A DNA stretch of 34,170 bases from Sphingobium bisphenolivorans (GTDB taxonomy: Bacteria; Pseudomonadota; Alphaproteobacteria; Sphingomonadales; Sphingomonadaceae): contig NZ_ASTG01000033.1 in assembly GCF_000412635.1 (NCBI RefSeq), positions 1-34,170 of the forward strand. The letters are read 5' to 3'. Positions 11,713-18,824 of this stretch are shown here, in pieces. The notes beneath the pieces are model-generated. The model saw nothing but the letters and a program-made list of their open reading frames with translations, made no database searches and had not been told where the DNA came from. The position numbers were made by a program, and so were the translations under genes. How positions within the stretch are numbered: the first letter of the stretch is position 1; every line of letters begins with the position of its first letter.

Positions 11713-12368
11713 CCCCCACCAATCCCGTTATCATCGGAAAGGCTACCCTCTACCTGGGGGATTGCCGGGATATTCTGCCGACGCTGTCCAAGGTTGACGC
11801 GGTGGTGACTGATCCGCCTTACGGCATCAACAAGGACGGTCAGGCTCGCACGACAGGCGGAAATGGCGGCAGGAAGGCGCATGAGTTCCTTGGGTGGGAC
11901 GCTGAGCGCCCCAACCGCGAAATCTTCGACGCGATCACTGCCTTGACGAAGGATGTTATCATCTGGGGCGGAAACTATTTCGCGGATGTGTTGCCTGCGA
12001 CCGGCAAGTGGCTGGTCTGGGACAAGGGGCAGCGGATCAATCAGTCGGACGGCGAGCTTGCGTGGACGAGTTATAGCGGCGCGCTGCGCATTAAGGTCAT
12101 GAACCGCGTCGAACTGCTGATGGACGGCACCGATCACCCGACGCAGAAGCCTATCAAGCTGATGAAATGGTGCATCGAGCAGCTTCGCGGCGACCCCGAA
12201 ACCATCCTCGACCCCTTCATGGGCAGCGGCACCACCGGCGTTGCGGCCGTCCAGACGGGCCGCAGCTTCATCGGCATAGAGCGCGAGCCGAAGTATTTCG
12301 AAATCGCCTGCAAGCGCATCGAGGACGCCCAGCGTCAGGGTGACATGTTCATCGGAGCGGCAGCATGA
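11709..12368 (+). CDS. Solitary N6-adenine (or N4-cytosine) DNA methyltransferase
   Basis: This is a 219-residue protein with a GTG start overlapping the previous stop. Catalytic motif IV DPPYG is at 35-39 and the SAM-binding motif I DPFMGSGTTG at 168-177, in that order, giving the beta-class layout; HPTQKP at 143-148 precedes motif I as in this class. The target domain between them is short. No restriction gene accompanies it. It probably methylates phage DNA to evade host restriction, or copies a host mark. Target sequence cannot be read from the protein. Confidence 0.9.
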   Translation: MTPTNPVIIGKATLYLGDCRDILPTLSKVDAVVTDPPYGINKDGQARTTGGNGGRKAHEFLGWDAERPNREIFDAITALTKDVIIWGGNYFADVLPATGKWLVWDKGQRINQSDGELAWTSYSGALRIKVMNRVELLMDGTDHPTQKPIKLMKWCIEQLRGDPETILDPFMGSGTTGVAAVQTGRSFIGIEREPKYFEIACKRIEDAQRQGDMFIGAAA

Positions 12369-12369
12369 C

Positions 12370-12525
12370 ATGCGCCGCAACAACACGCTCTCCCCGCCGA
12401 CCGCATACATTTGCTGGCTTCTCGAACGCGACCGCACCCGCATCGAAGCCACAAGGGAAAGCCGCCGCCTCGGACTACGGGATGAGGTGGGGAGGTATTA
12501 CTGGAGCAGTGTTCGGAGGAGGTGA
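12370..12525 (+). CDS. Small arginine-rich protein
   Basis: This is a 51-residue protein starting MRRNNTLSPPTAYICWLLER. The start at 12370 is chosen because this frame has the phage's GC3 bias; a competing ATG at 12365 lies in another frame with weak codon use. The rest is rich in Arg (RDRTRIEATRESRRLGLRDE). Its end, AGGAGGTGA, provides the ribosome binding site of the next gene. Function is unknown. Confidence 0.5.
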   Translation: MRRNNTLSPPTAYICWLLERDRTRIEATRESRRLGLRDEVGRYYWSSVRRR

Positions 12526-12528
12526 GTG

Positions 12529-12756
12529 ATGGACCCGCACGTCAGCCAGCACGCCATCGCCCGTTATCAGCAGCGGGTTGAATATGTGCATAGCTCGATC
12601 GTGATTGAGAGGCTGACGACGCCCACGATCCGCAAGGCGATCGAGTTTGGCGCCGGCTGCGTGCTGCTGGGGTCAGGTCACAGGGTCGTGATCAAGGGCT
12701 TTACCATCGTCACGGTCAAGCCGCCGCGAGTGCCAAGGAAGTGGAAGGGGGCGTAA
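12529..12756 (+). CDS. Conserved alphaproteobacterial phage protein, unknown function
   Basis: This is a 75-residue protein starting MDPHVSQHAIARYQQRVEYV, with AGGAGG 5 bases upstream. The pattern of a HAIxRYxQRV opening, an IRKAIEFGA helix and a beta hairpin (SGHRVVIKGFTIVTVKPPRV) is one I associate with small proteins in many alphaproteobacterial phages. Such His/Arg openings are reminiscent of toxin-like RNase folds (RelE/BrnT type), but I cannot assign one. The stop overlaps the HNH start (TAATG). Confidence 0.65.
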   Translation: MDPHVSQHAIARYQQRVEYVHSSIVIERLTTPTIRKAIEFGAGCVLLGSGHRVVIKGFTIVTVKPPRVPRKWKGA

Positions 12757-13313
12757 TGGTAGGGAAGGCGCGTTTTACCCCGGAGGAGCAGCGGGAAAAG
12801 GCTCGCGTTTATGCGGCTCGATACCATGCCGAGAACCGGGAGAACTGCCTCGCGAAAATGCGCGAACGCAATGCCCGCTATTATGAGCGGAACAAGGAGC
12901 GCTTGAAGGCTGCGGCCCTCAAATATCAGGGAGAGAACGGGGAGAAGCGCAACCGCTACAAGGCTGATTGGAACAAGCGGAAGAAGGAAAGTTGTCCGCA
13001 GTTCGCGGCGCAAACAATGATGCGCAAGTTGCTCGCACGAACATGCGAGCGGATCAAGATGAGCCGCCGCCAGATCGGGAAGACCATCGACGCGCTCGGT
13101 TATACCGCTGATGAGTTTCGCGCCCATATCGAGGCGCAGTTTCAGGATGGTATGACCTGGGGAAACCATGGGCAGTGGCATGTCGATCATATCCACCCTC
13201 TGTCGAAATTCGACCTGACCGATCCAGAGCAGAGGAGAGAGGCAAACGCTCTGGCTAATCTGCAGCCCCTGTGGGCTGCGGAAAATATGTCCAAGGGGGC
13301 AAGGACCACATGA
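12756..13313 (+). CDS. HNH endonuclease next to terminase
   Basis: This is a 185-residue protein. The first 75 residues are a strongly charged coiled coil (EEQREKARVYAARYHAENRE). The HNH core is at about 142-180: HVDHIHPLSKFDL, then LANLQPLWAAENMSKG, giving the DH...N...N/H metal site of endonuclease VII-like HNH proteins. In cos-type phages such as HK97 an HNH protein beside terminase helps cut the genome ends. The adjacency to small and large terminase (ATGA overlap) supports that role here. The start at 12756 is supported by the TAATG overlap. Confidence 0.8.
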   Translation: MVGKARFTPEEQREKARVYAARYHAENRENCLAKMRERNARYYERNKERLKAAALKYQGENGEKRNRYKADWNKRKKESCPQFAAQTMMRKLLARTCERIKMSRRQIGKTIDALGYTADEFRAHIEAQFQDGMTWGNHGQWHVDHIHPLSKFDLTDPEQRREANALANLQPLWAAENMSKGARTT

Positions 13314-13606
13314 GCGAGCCTAAAAAAATACAGAATACGGGAAATCGTGGGAAAGGCAGGCCGAAAGGTGCTGTCAACAAAATCACGGCGGACGTTCGCG
13401 CGCTCGCGCAAGAATATGGTGCGCAGGCCATCGCGACCTTGGCGGAGATCATGGGCGATGACGATCAGCCGGCACCCGCCCGCGTCTCTGCCGCAAAGGA
13501 GATACTGGATCGCGCCTACGGCAAGTCGCCGCAACCCATCACGGACGGCGAAGGCGGCAGCCTGGCCGATAGTGTCGCCAAGCTGATCGAGGCGCTGCCA
13601 TCTTGA
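13310..13606 (+). CDS. Probable terminase small subunit (DUF5681-like N terminus)
   Basis: This is a 98-residue protein starting MSEPKKIQNTGNRGKGRPKG. The GRPKGAVNK motif followed by helices (ITADVRALAQEYGAQAIATL, then AAKEILDRAYGK) occurs in DUF5681-type proteins and small terminase subunits found directly before large terminase. It would recognise the packaging site on phage DNA. Overlaps of ATGA and TTGA join it to the HNH and large terminase genes. The call depends mainly on position. Confidence 0.7.
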   Translation: MSEPKKIQNTGNRGKGRPKGAVNKITADVRALAQEYGAQAIATLAEIMGDDDQPAPARVSAAKEILDRAYGKSPQPITDGEGGSLADSVAKLIEALPS

Positions 13607-14922
13607 GAACCGGCAATCTCTCCTTGGATCGCCAATTGGCGCGCTGGTATCCGCTCAAGGATCATGATGTGCAACTCGCGCTGGTCGATGCGGTGCCGAG
13701 CGGGGTCCGCTTTCCGCTCGTCCCTGCTGGGCGGCGATCGGGCAAGACCGAGCGGTTCAAGCGATTCCTTGTCAAGCAGGCGAACCGCGTGCCCGGCCCC
13801 TATTTTGCCGCCGCGCCAACGCACGACCAGGCGAAGAAGATATTCTGGGACGACCTGAAAGCCTTTTCCCTGTCCCTCACGCACAAGCGGCGTCCGTCCG
13901 AAAGCGACCGGATCATCTTCATGGATAGCGGCGCGGAAATCCATGTCATCGGCTTGGACAAGCCCCAGCGCATCGAGGGTATCCCGTGGAAGGGTGGCGG
14001 GATTGACGAGTTTGCGGACGTAAAGCCGGACGCGTGGGAGGCAAACATCCTGCCCGCGCTCAACACCGTGAACCCGTCCGAGCCTGACTATCGCGCCTGG
14101 TGCTGGTTGCTAGGCGTTCCAGACGGCCTCAACCATTATTACGATCTCTGCACCAAGGCGGATACGGGCGCGGACCCGAACTTCCGTGTCTATCACTGGA
14201 AGTCGGCGGAAATCCTGCCCGATGATGTGATGGACGCAATGCGCCGGGCCATGTCCGCGCGCCAGTTTCGCCAGGAGTTCGAAGCCAGTTTCGAGACGGC
14301 ATCGGGCCGCATCTACGAGGATTACGGCAAGGACAATCACACGTCCGAGACAATCCAGCCTCACGAACAACTGCGCTGGTATCACGACTTCAACTTTACC
14401 CCGCTGTCATCCGGCATTGGAGTGGTGCGGGGCAAGGATGTTTATTGCCTGGAAGAGATCGTGCTGACTTCCGCCGTCGCGCGTCAATCGGCACTGGAAT
14501 TTGTGGACCGCTACAAGGACCACAAGAACCGGCATGTCCTGATCTATGGCGATCCCAACGGCAAGGACGGCGAGAAGCACGGTCAGATGTCCGACTATCT
14601 CGAAATGGAAAAGGTGCTGCGCGATCATAGCTGGACTTCTTCGCGGCGCGTAAAGCCTTCGACAGTATCGATCAAGGACGGTCAAAATGCTGTTCGTGCG
14701 AAGATAAGAAATGCTGCCGATGAGGTATCTTTGTTTGTAAATGTTGCAAAAGCACCGTATACTCACAAGGCTTTAGCTACGGGGCAGCTAAAGAAGGGGT
14801 CAACTTTCATCGAAGAAGATAGCGAGTATCAGCACATCGGAACGGCTGTACGTTATTTTGTAGATTATGAGTTCCCTGTGAGAGGCCAGGGCATGCAGCG
14901 GGTTTCTATTGGGGGTATATAA
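13603..14922 (+). CDS. terL: Terminase large subunit
   Basis: This 439-residue protein has a TTG start overlapping the previous TGA. It is the DNA-packaging motor and nuclease. Walker A is PAGRRSGKT (41-49), Walker B is GGGIDE (131-136, acidic pair 135-136). The RNase H-like nuclease domain shows Asp262 (WYHDFNF) and Asp317 (IYGDPNG) and the late VDYEFP region. Length is normal. The last 80 codons (about 14686-14922) are visibly richer in A and T, with codons such as gtt, aaa, ttt and tat that are rare elsewhere, suggesting a recombined patch. Confidence 0.95.
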   Translation: MRTGNLSLDRQLARWYPLKDHDVQLALVDAVPSGVRFPLVPAGRRSGKTERFKRFLVKQANRVPGPYFAAAPTHDQAKKIFWDDLKAFSLSLTHKRRPSESDRIIFMDSGAEIHVIGLDKPQRIEGIPWKGGGIDEFADVKPDAWEANILPALNTVNPSEPDYRAWCWLLGVPDGLNHYYDLCTKADTGADPNFRVYHWKSAEILPDDVMDAMRRAMSARQFRQEFEASFETASGRIYEDYGKDNHTSETIQPHEQLRWYHDFNFTPLSSGIGVVRGKDVYCLEEIVLTSAVARQSALEFVDRYKDHKNRHVLIYGDPNGKDGEKHGQMSDYLEMEKVLRDHSWTSSRRVKPSTVSIKDGQNAVRAKIRNAADEVSLFVNVAKAPYTHKALATGQLKKGSTFIEEDSEYQHIGTAVRYFVDYEFPVRGQGMQRVSIGGI

Positions 14923-14925
14923 TAT
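14686..14925. other. AT-rich patch at the end of the terminase gene
   Basis: GC content drops clearly (roughly 45% by eye against above 60% around it) between about 14686 and the start of the portal gene, and codon choice shifts with it. The reading frame is intact. This looks like a mosaic junction, or a retained regulatory or packaging-site sequence. Confidence 0.6.
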
Positions 14926-16363
14926 GACCGGGGTTCGCACTACACATAAGGATTATGACGCGCTCTCGCCCAAGGTGAAGCGCTGCCGCGACATCATCGC
15001 TGGCGAGGATGCTGTTCATGCTGCCGGGGAAACCTATCTCCCCAAGCTGCAAGACGAAACGGACTCCGGCTACAAGAAGCGGCTCGATCGCTCGGATTTC
15101 TTCAATGCAAGCTGGCGTACCATTGCCGGTCTCAAGGGCATGGCCTTCCGGAAGGCGCCGACCGTCACCGTTCCCGATGGGCTGAAACCCTTGCTCGATG
15201 ACGTGACCATGGCCGGGGTGCGGCTTGACGCGCTCGCTGGATCGATCGTGGAGGACGTACTGAGTGTCGGGCGCATTGGCCTGCTGGTTGATCACCCGCC
15301 TCGTCCCGCCAATGTGGAGGCAATCACGGTCAATGCGGCGCAGGCAATGGGGCTGCGTCCGATGATGCAGGTCTATCCCACCGAGAGCGTCATCAACTGG
15401 CGCTTTGCCCGCATCAACAATCAATGGACCCTTGCGCTGGTCGTCCTCAAGGAAAGCGCGAACGTCAGCGAGGACGAGTTCGAGGAAAAGGTGGAAGATC
15501 GCTTCCGCGTCCTTGACCTGATCCCCAACGCGCTCGGGGAATGGACCTATCGTCAGCGCCTGTTCCGCATCAACGACAAGGGTGAGGATGAGCAGATCGG
15601 GGATGACATATTCCCGCTCATGAACAGCAAGACGCTGCCCTATATCCCGTTCCGCATCGTCTCGGCTTGCGGCACGGCTGATGGCGTGGACGATCCGCCG
15701 CTCATCGACCTGATCGACGCGAACAAGGCGCATTACCAGGTCAACAGCGACTATCGCCATGGGCTGCACTTCACCGGCCTGCCCACGCCCTATGTGACGG
15801 GCTATCAGCAAGACCCCGCCGCCCCTGACAGTTTCTACATCGGCTCATCGGCTGCATGGGTGTTCGCGCAGCCAGAGGCGAAGGTCGGCTTTCTGGAGTT
15901 CACCGGCCAAGGCCTCGGCGCGATGGAGAAGGCGCTGGAGAAGCTGGAGCGGCGCATGGCTGTTCTCGGCGCCCGCATGCTCGCGGACGAAACGCAGGCC
16001 GCAGCCGAAACCCTTGGCGGCACGCAGATCAAGCGCGCGGGCGAGAATAGCATCCTTGCCGATATCGTGATCAGCGTGTCCGAAGCGATCGAATGGGCGT
16101 TGCGCATCTTCGCCGAATGGGCGGGGGTGAGCGGCGAGATCAGTTATTCAATCAATAGAGAATTCCTGCCCGTCATGCTGGACGCGCAGCAGCTTACCGC
16201 GCTGGTCGGCGCATGGCAGCAGGGGGCCTTGTCTGAGGGCGAACTGTTCGAGAACCTGAAGCGCGGCGACGTGATCGACAGCGCCAAGACGCTGGACGAG
16301 CATCAGGAGGAAGTGGGGCAAGGCGGGCCGGCGCGGCCTGCAAAACCGGGGCTGGCTGCGTGA
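14924..16363 (+). CDS. Portal protein, DUF4055 family
   Basis: This is a 479-residue protein starting MTGVRTTHKDYDALSPKVKR, with GGGGG 8 bases before the ATG at 14924; a TTG five codons upstream is less likely. The protein has the DUF4055 portal pattern: HAAGETYLPKL near the start, FRKAPTVTVPDGL, later YPTESVINWRF, and the long helix GLGAMEKALEKLERRMAVLG near residue 335-355. It forms the dodecameric ring for DNA entry and exit. It carries the second copy of the 25-bp repeat. It ends in a Pro/Ala-rich tail and a GTGA overlap. Confidence 0.92.
   Translation: MTGVRTTHKDYDALSPKVKRCRDIIAGEDAVHAAGETYLPKLQDETDSGYKKRLDRSDFFNASWRTIAGLKGMAFRKAPTVTVPDGLKPLLDDVTMAGVRLDALAGSIVEDVLSVGRIGLLVDHPPRPANVEAITVNAAQAMGLRPMMQVYPTESVINWRFARINNQWTLALVVLKESANVSEDEFEEKVEDRFRVLDLIPNALGEWTYRQRLFRINDKGEDEQIGDDIFPLMNSKTLPYIPFRIVSACGTADGVDDPPLIDLIDANKAHYQVNSDYRHGLHFTGLPTPYVTGYQQDPAAPDSFYIGSSAAWVFAQPEAKVGFLEFTGQGLGAMEKALEKLERRMAVLGARMLADETQAAAETLGGTQIKRAGENSILADIVISVSEAIEWALRIFAEWAGVSGEISYSINREFLPVMLDAQQLTALVGAWQQGALSEGELFENLKRGDVIDSAKTLDEHQEEVGQGGPARPAKPGLAA
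15224..15248 (+). repeat. 25-bp exact direct repeat, copy 2 (in portal gene)
   Basis: Second copy of the repeat found at the first bases of the window. It encodes LDALAGSI within the portal protein. The upstream portal bases cannot be compared with copy 1, which begins at the window edge. Confidence 0.85.
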
Positions 16364-16602
16364 CCCCCGCCCCGCCCCGCCTCTCCTTGAACGGCGAGCA
16401 TGGCTTCCCGTCCGACGATCGCATTTCCGCTGTCGTGAAAGTGTCGGTGGATGGCGATCTGCTCCGCTCGGTCATCGCCTATGACGTGATCGATGGCTGG
16501 GTGGACGTGATCGCGATCGATGACGCTGGCAAGCCCCTGAGCCATGCCCAGCAATGGGTGACGCGCCGGGTGCATGGCGATGTGCGGGCGGTGCTGCCGT
16601 GA
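16360..16602 (+). CDS. Small protein between portal and MuF genes
   Basis: This is an 80-residue, mostly beta-strand protein (AVVKVSVDGDLLRSVIAYDV, then IDGWVDVIAIDDAG) with a GTG start. GTGA overlaps tie it to the portal and the next small gene. Similar little proteins lie next to DUF4055 portals in other phages without known function. It may be a head accessory or decoration factor. Confidence 0.65.
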   Translation: MTPAPPRLSLNGEHGFPSDDRISAVVKVSVDGDLLRSVIAYDVIDGWVDVIAIDDAGKPLSHAQQWVTRRVHGDVRAVLP

Positions 16603-16790
16603 GCCGCTATTACGTCCAGCCTCGCGCCCACCGCCCCCGTTCAATGGATTGGGAGCCGATCGGCAATGCCTGGCTGGTGCCGATGGTGGCCGACCATGAG
16701 GCGACCGATACCGGCCTGGTTGACCAGAACGGCGATCCCATCATGCGCGCGCCCAATGAGATGGGTTTTGTCTGGAGCGAGGGCGCATGA
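16599..16790 (+). CDS. Small hypothetical protein of the head cluster
   Basis: This is a 63-residue protein with a GTG start (MSRYYVQPRAHRPRSMDWEP). Its start overlaps the previous stop and its end overlaps the MuF gene by ATGA. It is rich in Trp, Pro and acidic residues and has no membrane segment or motif. The overlap chain and GC3 pattern support it as real. Function is unknown. Confidence 0.6.
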   Translation: MSRYYVQPRAHRPRSMDWEPIGNAWLVPMVADHEATDTGLVDQNGDPIMRAPNEMGFVWSEGA

Positions 16791-17818
16791 GCGAAATAGA
16801 GCTACAGGACGCCATTCTCCGGCACGCCCTTGAGCTACAGCGCCTCAGTGCCAATGAGGAAGCGCGCACCATCGCTATCCTCATGGCGCTGGAGGATGAA
16901 CTCAAGCAGTTGATCGCCTCCCGCACGCTTGGGGATGCGACCAAGAAACAGATCGAAGCGCTGATCGATGACGCGCAGTCCGCAATCGGCGCCCGCTATG
17001 CCGAAGTCGCCACGTCGATGGATAGCCGCGCACTTGTCCTGCTGGTGGCCGATCGCACGGTGGAGGCGATGCAGGAGGCCTTTCCTGAAGTCACCCTGCC
17101 CACCCGCGAGACGCTTGAAAGCCTGTCCAAGGACGTGATGATCGACGGCGCCCCGGCGTCCGACTGGTGGGACAAGCAGGCCGAGGATACCGCGTTCAAG
17201 TTCGCCGCGCAGGTGCGGCAGGGCGTCATCAACGGCGAGGCACAGGAGCGCATCGTTGCCCGCATCGTCGGGCGCAATGGCGAACCGGGCATCATGGAGG
17301 TGAGCCGCCGCAATGCCCGCGCGCTTGTCCATAGCGCCGTGATGTCCGCAGCGAACAGCGCAAGGCTCGCGACCTACCGCAAGAACAGCAAATTCACCGC
17401 TGGCATCCGCTGGCTTTCGACGCTCGATAGCCACACTTGCCTGACCTGTGCCGCGCTCGACGGCGCATCCTGGGATTTGGACGGCGAACCGATCAAGGGC
17501 ACCAGCCTCGATCTGCGCTTCCCGCCCGCCCACTGGAACTGCCGCTGCGTTCTCTCACCGGTTCCCAAGGGGTTGAACGATATCTTTGGCGCCGGCATAG
17601 ACGAGATGATCGCCGCCAAGTCCATGCGCGCCAGCAAGGACGGGCCGGTTGCCAATCAGAATTTCAACGACTTCCTCAAGCGTCAATCACCCGAGTTCAT
17701 AGAACGGGTGCTGGGTGTAAAGCGGGCTGAGCTTTACCGACAGGGGAAACTCAGTTTGCGTGATTTGGTGAGCGGCACGGGCCGACCGCTTACCCTGGAT
17801 GAGCTACGGGCCGCATAA
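16787..17818 (+). CDS. MuF-type minor head morphogenesis protein
   Basis: This is a 343-residue protein of the Phage Mu F / SPP1 gp7 family, which sits inside the procapsid near the portal. The helical N-terminal two thirds end in the MuF core: NARALVHSAVMSAANSARLA, then WLSTLDSHTCLTCAALDG with CLTC at 218-221, FPPAHWNCRC at 245-254. The Cys/His set probably holds zinc. A C-terminal region (about 260-297) resembles a segment of the repressor-operon protein at 5403-5867. No toxin domain is attached, unlike many MuF proteins. Confidence 0.92.
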   Translation: MSEIELQDAILRHALELQRLSANEEARTIAILMALEDELKQLIASRTLGDATKKQIEALIDDAQSAIGARYAEVATSMDSRALVLLVADRTVEAMQEAFPEVTLPTRETLESLSKDVMIDGAPASDWWDKQAEDTAFKFAAQVRQGVINGEAQERIVARIVGRNGEPGIMEVSRRNARALVHSAVMSAANSARLATYRKNSKFTAGIRWLSTLDSHTCLTCAALDGASWDLDGEPIKGTSLDLRFPPAHWNCRCVLSPVPKGLNDIFGAGIDEMIAAKSMRASKDGPVANQNFNDFLKRQSPEFIERVLGVKRAELYRQGKLSLRDLVSGTGRPLTLDELRAA

Positions 17819-17833
17819 TCGGGGAGCAAGAAC

Positions 17834-18475
17834 ATGAGTGAAGTTGATCTCAATTCGCAGGCTGTCAAGGACGCCATCGCCGCCGCTGTTGACGAAGCCG
17901 TCTCGGGCCTCAAGTCCAAGAACGCCGAACTGATCGCCGCAAACAAGGAACTGAAGAAGGGGCAGGAGATCAAGCCCGAGCATCTGGAGGCGGCAGAGGA
18001 AGCGCGCGACAAGGCGCTGGCTGATCTGGCTGCTGCGCAGACCCAGATCAAGACGCTGACGACAGACCGCGACAAGGCGGTCAAGGCATTGGAGAGTGAG
18101 AGCGGCTTCACGACCAAACTGCTGGTCGAAAACGGCCTGCGGGATGCGCTGGTTGCCAATGGCGTCACCAACGGCGTCCACCAGAAGGCGGCCATGGCGA
18201 TGCTGGCTGGCGGCGTGCAGATCGCGACCGAAGGAGATGCGCGGGTTGCCAAGGTGGGCGACAAGAGCCTGGCCGATTTCGTGAAGGAGTGGGCTTCCGG
18301 CGACGAGGGTAAGCATTTCGTCGCGGCGCCGGCAAACGGTGGCGGCGGGGCTGGCGGCGGCTCCGGTTCTGGTGGCGGAAAGGCCGTGACCCGCGCGCAG
18401 TTTGACGGCATGGATCACGGCGCGCGGCAGGCCTTCTTCAAGGATGGCGGCAAGGTCGTGGACGCGGCGGCTTGA
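17834..18475 (+). CDS. Probable head scaffolding protein
   Basis: This is a 213-residue acidic protein starting MSEVDLNSQAVKDAIAAAVD, with GGGGAGC before the ATG. A long coiled coil (about 20-100: LKSKNAELIAANKELKKGQE and AAQTQIKTLTTDRDKAVKAL) is followed by a small domain, a Gly/Ser linker (GGGGAGGGSGSGGG) and a short C-terminal helix (FDGMDHGARQAFFKDG) that may contact the coat. Position between MuF and coat genes and its build are those of a scaffold. No protease motif is visible. Confidence 0.75.
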   Translation: MSEVDLNSQAVKDAIAAAVDEAVSGLKSKNAELIAANKELKKGQEIKPEHLEAAEEARDKALADLAAAQTQIKTLTTDRDKAVKALESESGFTTKLLVENGLRDALVANGVTNGVHQKAAMAMLAGGVQIATEGDARVAKVGDKSLADFVKEWASGDEGKHFVAAPANGGGGAGGGSGSGGGKAVTRAQFDGMDHGARQAFFKDGGKVVDAAA

Positions 18476-18485
18476 TCGCTTTCGT

Positions 18486-18509
18486 GAATCTGTAGAAGCC
18501 AACAGATTC
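18486..18509. other. Hairpin after the scaffold gene
   Basis: GAATCTGT (18486-18493) and ACAGATTC (18502-18509) form an 8-bp stem with an 8-base loop, 11 bases past the scaffold stop. It lies in the 349-base region between scaffold and coat genes, and no T-run follows. Confidence 0.5.
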
Positions 18510-18521
18510 AGACAGTTCATT

Positions 18522-18557
18522 AGTCCCGGCATCACAGCGCGATATGATGCCGGGACT
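18522..18557. other. Perfect 13-bp hairpin directly before the small membrane gene
   Basis: AGTCCCGGCATCA (18522-18534) pairs perfectly with TGATGCCGGGACT (18545-18557) over a 10-base loop. The ATG of the small gene follows at once (18558), so the folded RNA would bury any ribosome site. It could act as an attenuator, a processing site or an insertion scar. Confidence 0.65.
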
Positions 18558-18680
18558 ATGAAAATCCTGCCCTTGCTGCTGTTCGCTGCCATCATGATCT
18601 TTGGTTCGGTCTATGTGGTGAACCTCCTTGCGGAAGAGGCGAACGCAGCTTTCGAGATCGTCAAACTCGATCACAGATGA
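18558..18680 (+). CDS. Small membrane peptide, moron-like
   Basis: This is a 40-residue protein starting MKILPLLLFAAIMIFGSVYV, with one hydrophobic segment (about 4-24) and a polar acidic end (ENANA-like EEANAAFEIVKLDHR). It could be inserted in the inner membrane or be a signal-anchored peptide. It lies alone between scaffold and coat genes, behind a perfect hairpin and before a candidate promoter, a layout typical of morons. Its ribosome site is weak, so expression is uncertain. Confidence 0.45.
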   Translation: MKILPLLLFAAIMIFGSVYVVNLLAEEANAAFEIVKLDHR

Positions 18681-18685
18681 ACATG

Positions 18686-18714
18686 TTGACGGATTCGCCG
18701 ATTTGAGCGATAGT
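18686..18714 (+). promoter_or_regulatory. Candidate promoter upstream of the coat gene
   Basis: TTGACG (18686-18691), 17 bases, and GATAGT (18709-18714) fit a sigma-70 promoter, 111 bases before the coat start. It would raise coat expression above that of the other head genes. ACTCCGGT (18745-18752) and ACCGGAGT (18810-18817) could pair across the leader and hide the ribosome site. The rest of 18715-18824 holds no gene that I can see. Confidence 0.35.
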
Positions 18715-18824
18715 CCGTCATCGAAGGCGATCAGGTTGCGCTTCACTCCGGTCTAGGACCGAACCCGCTAGAGCAGGCAAGGCCGCTCGCGGTTTCCCCG
18801 ATCCAAGAAACCGGAGTTTCCAAC

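Noticed and set aside
12365..12526. Alternative frame starting at the ATGA overlap after the methyltransferase
   Set aside because: The codon use is poor compared with the frame from 12370, which also ends in the ribosome site of the next gene.
14906..15811. A 301-codon minus-strand frame opposite the portal gene
   Set aside because: The portal protein is clearly coding; the opposite frame has no motif and would be alone in orientation.
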